In this document: positions 7,190 to 16,317 of the stretch, in pieces
How the letters are laid out: each line of letters opens with the position of its first letter
How positions within the stretch are numbered: position 1 is the first letter of the stretch
Assembly: GCF_011634895.1 (NCBI RefSeq)
Contig: NZ_SIRR01000003.1
Span: forward strand, 434,001 to 498,000
Length of the DNA: 64,000 nucleotides
Direction: 5' to 3'
From: Rheinheimera pleomorphica
GTDB taxonomy: Bacteria; Pseudomonadota; Gammaproteobacteria; Enterobacterales; Alteromonadaceae
Made by a program: the position numbers and the translations under genes
Notes under the pieces: model-generated
Told to the model about the DNA's origin: nothing
The model's input: only the letters and a program-made list of their open reading frames with translations
Databases searched by the model: none

Positions 7190-8380
7190 ATGAGCAAAAA
7201 AAATAAACTGTTTTCCTGGCTGGGGTTTGGCAAAGATAACCAGCAAAGCGACGTTGCTTCGGGACAAGGCGGCGATTCCGATATCAGTAAGGCCCAGGAT
7301 ACTGTGCTGCCCGAGCCAGACGCTGGCAGTAACAGCCTTGTGTCGGAGACGTTGGAGCCACAGCCAGACACCGCTACTGCCGACGTTAGCGCCGATAACC
7401 GGATGGCCGCGCCAGAGCAGTCGGTTAACAGCGATGTGGCTGTTGAACCGGTAAAGAAAACCGGCTTTTTCGCCAGACTGAAGCAAGGACTGTCGAAAAC
7501 CAGTCAGAACCTGGGTTCAGGTTTGGCGGGGCTATTTAGTGGTCGCAAAATTGATGATGAATTATATGAAGAGCTGGAAACCCAGCTGTTACTGGCGGAT
7601 GTCGGTGTAGACACCACACAAAAACTGATCCGGCAGCTCGAGCAGCATGCTGACAGAAAATCGCTGAAAGATTCTGCCTTGTTGTTTGACAAGCTGCAGC
7701 AGGATATGGCGGCATTGCTGCATGATGTTGAGCAGCCCTTACAGCCGGTGAACAGTGACGGCCCCTTTGTCATTTTGATGGTGGGCGTCAATGGGGTGGG
7801 TAAAACCACCACTATTGGCAAAATGGCGCAGCAGTTTAAGCAGCAGGGCAAAAGCGTCATGCTGGCTGCCGGTGATACGTTCCGTGCGGCGGCGGTTGAG
7901 CAATTGCAGGTATGGGGCGAGCGCAACCAGATCCCCGTGGTGGCACAACACACTGGCGCTGACAGCGCTTCGGTGATTTTTGATGCTTACCAGGCGGCGA
8001 AGGCGCGCAAAGTGGATGTGTTAATTGCTGACACGGCTGGACGCTTACAAAATAAAGCGCATTTGATGGAAGAGCTGAAAAAGATTGTCCGGGTGCTGCA
8101 GAAAATTGACGTTAACGCGCCGCATGAAGTGATGCTGACACTGGATGCCGGTACCGGCCAGAATGCACTGAGTCAGGCCAAAGTATTTAACGAGGCGGTG
8201 CCGTTAACCGGCATCAGCTTAACCAAGCTCGACGGTACCGCCAAAGGCGGGGTGATTTTTGCCATCGCGGATCAATTTAAATTACCGCTGCGCTACATCG
8301 GTGTCGGTGAAGGCATAGATGATTTGCGCGTGTTTAACAGTCAGGACTTTATTCGCGCTTTATTTAACCGGGACAGTTAA
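7190..8380 (+). CDS. ftsY: Signal recognition particle receptor FtsY
   Basis: 396 residues. SRP receptor GTPase that docks SRP-ribosome complexes at the inner membrane. An acidic, low-complexity A region covers about residues 10-85 and is shorter than that of E. coli (497 residues in total). The N domain starts at TGFFARLKQGLSKT, and the G domain shows GVNGVGKTTTIGK (G1) near 197-209, DTFRAAAVEQL, DTAGR (G3) and TKLDG (G4), ending with the family's YIGVGEGIDDLRVF. It heads the ftsYEX operon, with ftsE starting two bases after the stop. The amphipathic start MSKKNKLFSWLGFG is a typical membrane-targeting sequence. Confidence 0.98.
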   Translation: MSKKNKLFSWLGFGKDNQQSDVASGQGGDSDISKAQDTVLPEPDAGSNSLVSETLEPQPDTATADVSADNRMAAPEQSVNSDVAVEPVKKTGFFARLKQGLSKTSQNLGSGLAGLFSGRKIDDELYEELETQLLLADVGVDTTQKLIRQLEQHADRKSLKDSALLFDKLQQDMAALLHDVEQPLQPVNSDGPFVILMVGVNGVGKTTTIGKMAQQFKQQGKSVMLAAGDTFRAAAVEQLQVWGERNQIPVVAQHTGADSASVIFDAYQAAKARKVDVLIADTAGRLQNKAHLMEELKKIVRVLQKIDVNAPHEVMLTLDAGTGQNALSQAKVFNEAVPLTGISLTKLDGTAKGGVIFAIADQFKLPLRYIGVGEGIDDLRVFNSQDFIRALFNRDS

Positions 8381-8382
8381 TT

Positions 8383-9069
8383 ATGTTGGAGTTTGCTGAC
8401 GTCAGTAAAAGTTATCCCGGTGGCTTTGTCGCGCTGGACCGGGTCAGCTTTAAGCTGGAAAAAGGTGAAATGGCGTTTTTAACCGGCCATTCCGGTGCCG
8501 GCAAAAGTACGCTATTAAAGCTGATCAGTTTGATTGAGCGTCCCAGTGTTGGCAAAGTGCTGATTAACGATGTCGATTTAAGCCGTATTCGCCGGCCCCA
8601 TATTCCGTATGTGCGGCGCGACATTGGCATTATCTTTCAAAACCACCGCCTGCTGATGAACCATACCGTGTTTGACAATGTGGCGCTGCCGCTGGTTATT
8701 GAAGGGTTTAGTGGCAAAGATATGGTAAAGCGGGTGCATGCGGCGCTGGACAAGGTGGGCTTGCTGGATAAAGTGCGCTGTCTGCCACATACCTTATCCG
8801 GTGGTGAGCAGCAACGGGTAGGTATTGCCCGTGCTGTGGTCAACAAACCGCCGTTGTTATTGGCCGATGAGCCAACCGGTAACCTGGATCCGGATTTATC
8901 GAAAGAGATTATGCGGGTATTTGAAGCCTTCAATCAGGTTGGGGTATCGGTGCTGGTGGCGACCCACGATTTGGGGCTGGTAGCGCGCATGAAATACCGC
9001 ACCCTCACATTAAAGCAAGGCAAAATGATTAACGATGGCTTATTGCAGTACCAGGAGGACCCGCTATGA
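8383..9069 (+). CDS. ftsE: Cell division ATP-binding protein FtsE
   Basis: 228 residues. ABC ATPase that with FtsX forms a type VII ABC complex at the septum and activates murein hydrolases through EnvC. All ATPase motifs are present: Walker A GHSGAGKST near residue 36-44, Q-loop IIFQNHRLL, signature LSGGEQQRV, Walker B LLLADEPTGNLD and the switch His in ATHDLGLV. It overlaps ftsX by four bases (ATGA), so translation is coupled. The EnvC effector is encoded in this same window at 58170-59315. Confidence 0.98.
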   Translation: MLEFADVSKSYPGGFVALDRVSFKLEKGEMAFLTGHSGAGKSTLLKLISLIERPSVGKVLINDVDLSRIRRPHIPYVRRDIGIIFQNHRLLMNHTVFDNVALPLVIEGFSGKDMVKRVHAALDKVGLLDKVRCLPHTLSGGEQQRVGIARAVVNKPPLLLADEPTGNLDPDLSKEIMRVFEAFNQVGVSVLVATHDLGLVARMKYRTLTLKQGKMINDGLLQYQEDPL

Positions 9070-10049
9070 GTATCTTGTTCTCTGGCCGGGTAAGCAGTGG
9101 TGCTGCTGAGCATAAAATCAGCCTGGGCCGGCGCTTTGTGATGTTTTGGGTAAATCATCTGCGTCAGGCTGTGGCCAGCTTAGGTGAACTTTGGCGTACA
9201 CCATCAGCGTCTATTCTCACTATCGGGGTGCTGGGTGTCAGCCTGACGTTGCCTGCGACCTTACATTTGCTGGTAAAAAACGTACAGCAAGTCAGTGATA
9301 GCTTTACTCAGGCGGCCGAGATCAGCCTGTTTATTAAAGACGGTAGCAGTGACACACAAATTAGCAGCTTACAGAAAATTTTACAGGCCGACAGTGCCGT
9401 GGCCCGGGTAACACATATTAGTAAACAGCAGGCGCTGGATGAATTTGCCGCAGTATCCGGTTTTGGTGCCGCGCTGAATTATTTAACCGATAACCCGCTA
9501 CCCGATGTGCTGTTGGTGCTGCCTAAAAATACCAATGCCGACAGTGCCCGACAGTTACTGCAGCGTTTAAGCAAAGAGCGGATTGTCGAATTTGGTAAGC
9601 TGGATATTGACTGGTTGACCCGGCTTGACGCCATCGTCAGCTTACTGCGCCAGGCGGTGCTGGTCATCGCCATATTGTTGTTGGGGGCCGTGCTACTGAT
9701 TATCGGCAACACGATCCGTTTGTCGATTATGAATAAAAAAGATGAAATTGAAGTGATGAAGCTGGTAGGGGCAACCGATGCCTTTATTCAGCGGCCTTTC
9801 CTGTATGGCGGTATCTGGTACGGTGTCTTTGGTGGCTTGCTGGCATTTTTAATTGTCGAAGCTATGCTGTGGTGGTTACAGGGCGCTATTGTCAGTGTTA
9901 CCTCGTTGTATGACAGTGAGTTTAGCCTGATGGCGCTGAGCCTGGCTGAATTTGCCGGCTTAATGCTGTTGGCGATGGCACTTGGCCTCAGTGGTTCCTA
10001 TTTGTCAGTGCGGCGCCATATCAGCGCCATTGAACCGACCGGCCCTTAA
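9066..10049 (+). CDS. ftsX: Cell division protein FtsX
   Basis: 327 residues. Membrane partner of FtsE, with four expected transmembrane helices: about 47-70 (the ASILTIGVLGVSLTLPATLH region) and three C-terminal ones around 198-220 (AVLVIAILLLGAVLLIIGN), 245-275 and 288-312. The periplasmic domain between helices 1 and 2 (about 75-190) is the one that recruits EnvC in E. coli. The conserved cytoplasmic IMNKKDEIEVMKLVGATDAFI follows helix 2. It is the last gene of ftsYEX; an AT-rich inverted repeat follows the stop. Confidence 0.97.
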   Translation: MSILFSGRVSSGAAEHKISLGRRFVMFWVNHLRQAVASLGELWRTPSASILTIGVLGVSLTLPATLHLLVKNVQQVSDSFTQAAEISLFIKDGSSDTQISSLQKILQADSAVARVTHISKQQALDEFAAVSGFGAALNYLTDNPLPDVLLVLPKNTNADSARQLLQRLSKERIVEFGKLDIDWLTRLDAIVSLLRQAVLVIAILLLGAVLLIIGNTIRLSIMNKKDEIEVMKLVGATDAFIQRPFLYGGIWYGVFGGLLAFLIVEAMLWWLQGAIVSVTSLYDSEFSLMALSLAEFAGLMLLAMALGLSGSYLSVRRHISAIEPTGP

Positions 10050-10071
10050 TAACGTTTCATTATGAGTATTT

Positions 10072-10100
10072 AGTTTTTAGAATAAGCAGATCTAAAAACT
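10072..10100. repeat. AT-rich perfect inverted repeat between ftsX and rpoH
   Basis: AGTTTTTAGA (10072-10081) and its exact complement TCTAAAAACT (10091-10100) are separated by 9 bases. There is no T-run after it, so it is a poor intrinsic terminator for ftsX. It sits 14 bases upstream of the CIRCE element and could be a second operator, an RNA hairpin ending ftsX, or an UP-element-like AT region. Its role is unresolved. Confidence 0.55.
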
Positions 10101-10113
10101 GGCGCAACTAAAA

Positions 10114-10140
10114 TTAGCACTCTCTGTCAAAGAGTGCTAA
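10114..10140 (+). promoter_or_regulatory. Perfect CIRCE element (HrcA operator) in the rpoH promoter region
   Basis: TTAGCACTC (10114-10122), a 9-base spacer, then GAGTGCTAA (10132-10140). This is an exact match to the CIRCE consensus bound by the heat-shock repressor HrcA. It ends 33 bases before the rpoH start codon. A possible -10 hexamer TAATAT (10138-10143) overlaps the right arm, so bound repressor would block RNA polymerase. hrcA itself is not in the window. Confidence 0.93.
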
Positions 10141-10173
10141 TATCGATGCACTTAAGTAGGACAGGACACAGAA

Positions 10174-11025
10174 ATGAGCGATACAGCAGAAATGATGTCA
10201 TTACCGATAGCGGCCAGCAGCAGCCTGGAAGCTTACACTCATGCTGTCAGTTCTATTGCCATGCTCAGCGCGGAACAAGAGCGTAGCCTGGCTGAACGCC
10301 TGCACCAGCATGGTGATTTAGAAGCAGCGCGGCAACTGATTATGTCGCACCTGCGCTTTGTGGTACACATTGCCCGTAGCTACTCAGGTTATGGTTTACC
10401 GGTCAGTGATTTAATTCAGGAAGGTAACATAGGCCTGATGAAAGCGGTGAAACGCTTTGACCCCAGCGTCGGCGTGCGTTTAGTGTCTTTTGCCGTACAC
10501 TGGATTAAAGCCGAAATTCATGAGTATGTGCTGAAAAACTGGCGCATCGTAAAAATTGCCACTACTAAGGCCCAGCGCAAACTGTTCTTTAACCTGCGCA
10601 AAGCGAAAAAGCATTTAGGCTGGTTTAACCAGGAAGAAGTGAAAAACGTGGCTGAGTCATTAGGTGTGGCTGAGCATGAAGTGCGTGAAATGGAAGCGCG
10701 CATGAGCAACTACGATATGCCGTTTGATGCGCCGGATGAAGATGATGAAGCCGCTTATACGGCACCGGTGTATTATCTGGAAGATAAAGCCTCTGATTTA
10801 GCCCACCGGGTTGAGGAAGATCAGTGGGATAACGCTGCCGTTGACCGTTTACAAGCGGCGATGCGTACACTGGATGACCGCAGCCAGGATATTATCCGTG
10901 CCCGCTGGTTGGACAATGCCAAACTGACGTTGCAAGAGCTGGCTGATCGCTATGGCGTATCTGCTGAGCGCGTACGTCAGTTGGAGAAAAACGCCATGAA
11001 AAAGCTACAGGCTGCCATGAGCTAA
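10174..11025 (+). CDS. rpoH: RNA polymerase heat-shock sigma factor RpoH (sigma-32)
   Basis: 283 residues, the usual length for sigma-32. Region 1.2/2.1 begins near [13 protein letters not shown]; region 2 contains [38 protein letters not shown] and [20 protein letters not shown]. The diagnostic RpoH box [13 protein letters not shown] lies near residue 130, and region 4.2 ends with [20 protein letters not shown]. It directs transcription of chaperone and protease genes after heat shock. Two AGGA motifs precede the ATG. The gene stands behind a perfect CIRCE operator, so transcriptional repression by HrcA is likely on top of the family's usual translational and stability control. It is closed by a strong terminator at 11053-11078. 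Confidence 0.98.
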   Translation: MSDTAEMMSLPIAASSSLEAYTHAVSSIAMLSAEQERSLAERLHQHGDLEAARQLIMSHLRFVVHIARSYSGYGLPVSDLIQEGNIGLMKAVKRFDPSVGVRLVSFAVHWIKAEIHEYVLKNWRIVKIATTKAQRKLFFNLRKAKKHLGWFNQEEVKNVAESLGVAEHEVREMEARMSNYDMPFDAPDEDDEAAYTAPVYYLEDKASDLAHRVEEDQWDNAAVDRLQAAMRTLDDRSQDIIRARWLDNAKLTLQELADRYGVSAERVRQLEKNAMKKLQAAMS

Positions 11026-11052
11026 GTTGGTCGCGCCTAAGCTACATGCATA

Positions 11053-11078
11053 AAAAAACCGCCTGCAGGCGGTTTTTT
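11053..11078. terminator. Bidirectional rho-independent terminator (rpoH / metJ)
   Basis: Self-complementary AAAAAACCGCC-TGCA-GGCGGTTTTTT, 11-base stem with four-base loop, A-run left and T-run right. It separates the convergent rpoH and metJ genes and can serve both. Confidence 0.93.
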
Positions 11079-11093
11079 ATGCTCTACAGCAAC

Positions 11094-11429
11094 TTATTCT
11101 TCGTCGCTGTCGGCTTCAATAATCACCGGGATCGGTTTGCCCATGCTGGTCAGGATCTGCCGCACTTCAACCGGGATCTGGTGTGGGTTGTCTTTACGTA
11201 AATCTTCATCGGCAGGCAGCGGCTGGCCAGTAAAGGCGTGTAAAAACGCTTCACACAATAGTTCGCTGTTGGTTGCGTGACGCAGGTTGTTGACCTGGCG
11301 CCGGGTGCGCTCGTCTGTCAGCACCTTTAATACGTTCAGCGGAATAGATACGGTGATCTTTTTTACCAGTTCTGATTTTTTACCGTGTTCCGCGTACGGG
11401 TGAATGTATTCCCCATTCCACTTAGCCAT
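11094..11429 (-). CDS. metJ: Methionine regulon repressor MetJ
   Basis: 111 residues (E. coli 105). Ribbon-helix-helix repressor that binds DNA as a dimer with S-adenosylmethionine as corepressor. The DNA-contacting strand [20 protein letters not shown] lies at about 23-42 and is followed by [20 protein letters not shown], both nearly identical to E. coli. The C-terminus ends in an acidic tail, ADSDEE. The ribosome binding site AAGGTAAG precedes the ATG. It is divergent from metBLF, and the 181 bases between contain the MetJ boxes, so it is probably autoregulated together with metB. Confidence 0.98.
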   Translation of the reverse strand: MAKWNGEYIHPYAEHGKKSELVKKITVSIPLNVLKVLTDERTRRQVNNLRHATNSELLCEAFLHAFTGQPLPADEDLRKDNPHQIPVEVRQILTSMGKPIPVIIEADSDEE

Positions 11430-11533
11430 ATGCTTACCTTGTAGTAGTCTGAATGATGTATTGCTCGCGCAAGTGGCGAAATTCTATCTTGTTATGCCGC
11501 TCAGTCAAATAGTGTGCAACAAATAATCATTAT

Positions 11534-11595
11534 AGACGGCTAAATGGTTTGACATCTTTATTTCTATCATTATACTTTTAGACGTCTAAACATCT
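11534..11595 (+). promoter_or_regulatory. metB promoter with MetJ-box arrays
   Basis: MetJ boxes are 8-base units of consensus AGACGTCT. Here AGACGGCT (11534-11541, 7/8), a weak AAATGGTT (11542-11549) and TGACATCT (11550-11557, 6/8) are contiguous. Downstream, a perfect AGACGTCT (11580-11587) is followed directly by AAACATCT (11588-11595, 6/8). A promoter fits between: -35 TTGACA (11549-11554), 16-base spacer, -10 TATACT (11571-11576). The first array overlaps the -35 and the second covers the start point, so MetJ-SAM would block initiation of metBLF. Confidence 0.88.
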
Positions 11596-11610
11596 AAATG
11601 AGGTTTCCCT

Positions 11611-12876
11611 ATGTCAAAGCGTCATGCCGCGACCATTGCCGCCCGTGCCGGCATAGCTCAGGACACTGCCTTTGGCGCAGTGACACCGCCGCTGTATTTA
11701 ACCTCAACCTATGAATTAAAAGCCTTTAAGCAGCCGGGGCAATACGATTATTCGCGCTCGAATAACCCGACCCGCGATCTGCTGGCTGAAGCGCTGGCCG
11801 AGCTCGAAGGCGGCGTCAAAGCCATCGTCACCAGTACTGGCATGTCAGCCTGCTTGCTGGCGCTGCAGTTACTAACACCGGATGATACCTTGGTTATCCC
11901 GCATGACTGCTATGGTGGCAGCTATCGCTTATTTACTAATTTAGCGCAGCGTAAACAGGCATTTAAGCTGGTTATTGTGAATTTTCAACAACCTGACTGG
12001 GCAGATAAAGTGGCAGCGGCTAAGCCGAAAATGATTTGGCTGGAAACACCGTCAAACCCGCTGTTGCAAATTACCGATGTGCGCGCTGTGTGTCAGCTGG
12101 CAAAACAGTTACAGGCTCTGGTGGTGGTCGATAACACCTTTTTATCGCCGGTGCTGCAACAGCCGTTGGCGCTGGGTGCGGATATAGTGGTGCATTCCAC
12201 CACTAAATACATTAACGGCCATAGTGACATTGTTGGCGGTGTGCTGGTATGCAACAGAGTGCAACTGGGGGATGAGCTAAAATGGTGGGCCAATTGTCTG
12301 GGGATCACCGGTGCACCTTTTGACAGCTATATGACGCTGCGCGGTTTGCGCACACTGGAGCCACGGTTACGTCTGCAGCAAGACAATACCGCCAAGGTGG
12401 TCGAATTTCTGGCCAGACAGCCCTTGGTTGCTAAAGTGTATTACCCGGGCTTACCTGCGCATCCGGGCCATACCATTGCCAAAGCCCAGCAAAGCGGCTT
12501 TGGTGCTATGTGCAGCTTTGACTTAGCCGCTGATGCGGCCCTGTTGCCGGTGTTTTTTAATGCGCTGGGCTTATTCACTTTAGCGCAATCGCTGGGTGGC
12601 ATTGAAAGCCTGATTTGTCATCCGGGCAGCATGACCCATGCCTCAATGGACGCACAAGCGCAGCAAACGGCCGGCATAGGCCCGACGTTAATTCGCTTAT
12701 CAGTAGGCATTGAAAATAGTGATGATTTACTGGCTGATTTACAATACGCCTTTAATGCCGTGGCAAACGCTATCGGCCGGGCTGACAACGCTGGCGCAGC
12801 AGGCAGCGTGGTAAAGCAACCGCATGAACAACAACAGCAGTTCCGGTTAAACCCGGCGCTTAGCGCTTTTTGGTAA
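11611..12876 (+). CDS. metB: Cystathionine gamma-synthase MetB
   Basis: 421 residues, about 35 longer than E. coli MetB. PLP enzyme that joins an O-acylated homoserine (succinyl or acetyl) with cysteine to give cystathionine. The PLP lysine is Lys199 in STTKYINGHSD. Other family motifs: YDYSRSNNPTRDLL near 44-57, TSTGMSA, VVDNTFLSPVLQQPL, and SLGGIESLICHPGSMTHASM near 330. The extra C-terminal part (about 385-421, ending VKQPHEQQQQFRLNPALSAFW) is not part of the usual fold. Close relatives in the family (MetC, MetY, MdeA) cannot be fully excluded by sequence reading, but the place beside metJ and before metL supports MetB. metL starts 6 bases later. Confidence 0.95.
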   Translation: MSKRHAATIAARAGIAQDTAFGAVTPPLYLTSTYELKAFKQPGQYDYSRSNNPTRDLLAEALAELEGGVKAIVTSTGMSACLLALQLLTPDDTLVIPHDCYGGSYRLFTNLAQRKQAFKLVIVNFQQPDWADKVAAAKPKMIWLETPSNPLLQITDVRAVCQLAKQLQALVVVDNTFLSPVLQQPLALGADIVVHSTTKYINGHSDIVGGVLVCNRVQLGDELKWWANCLGITGAPFDSYMTLRGLRTLEPRLRLQQDNTAKVVEFLARQPLVAKVYYPGLPAHPGHTIAKAQQSGFGAMCSFDLAADAALLPVFFNALGLFTLAQSLGGIESLICHPGSMTHASMDAQAQQTAGIGPTLIRLSVGIENSDDLLADLQYAFNAVANAIGRADNAGAAGSVVKQPHEQQQQFRLNPALSAFW

Positions 12877-12882
12877 TTACCT

Positions 12883-16186
<3,304 letters not shown>

Positions 16187-16201
16187 GTTATCCTGTGTTC
16201 C

Positions 16202-16248
16202 GCTGCGGTTGCTTTACCGCAGCTTCGCCAGCCGCCTCTTGGCTGGCG
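16202..16248 (+). terminator. Tandem hairpins after metF
   Basis: Two stem-loops lie back to back: GCTGCGGT (16202-16209) with ACCGCAGC (16216-16223), and CGCCAGCC (16226-16233) with GGCTGGCG (16241-16248). Each has a perfect 8-bp GC-rich stem and a loop of 6-7 bases. No T-run follows, so this is either a weak or factor-dependent terminator, or a 3'-end stabiliser of the metBLF mRNA. Confidence 0.6.
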
Positions 16249-16317
16249 CTGAAAATTAGGCTACTCTGGCGTTAATTAGTGCTTTAGCATTTGCTGATTG
16301 AGCAGGGACAGAGTGAC

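Noticed and set aside
11430-11610. SAM riboswitch upstream of metB
   Set aside because: The conserved elements are explained by MetJ boxes and a promoter; only about 30 bases separate the -10 from the start codon, too short for a SAM-I or SAM-II aptamer.
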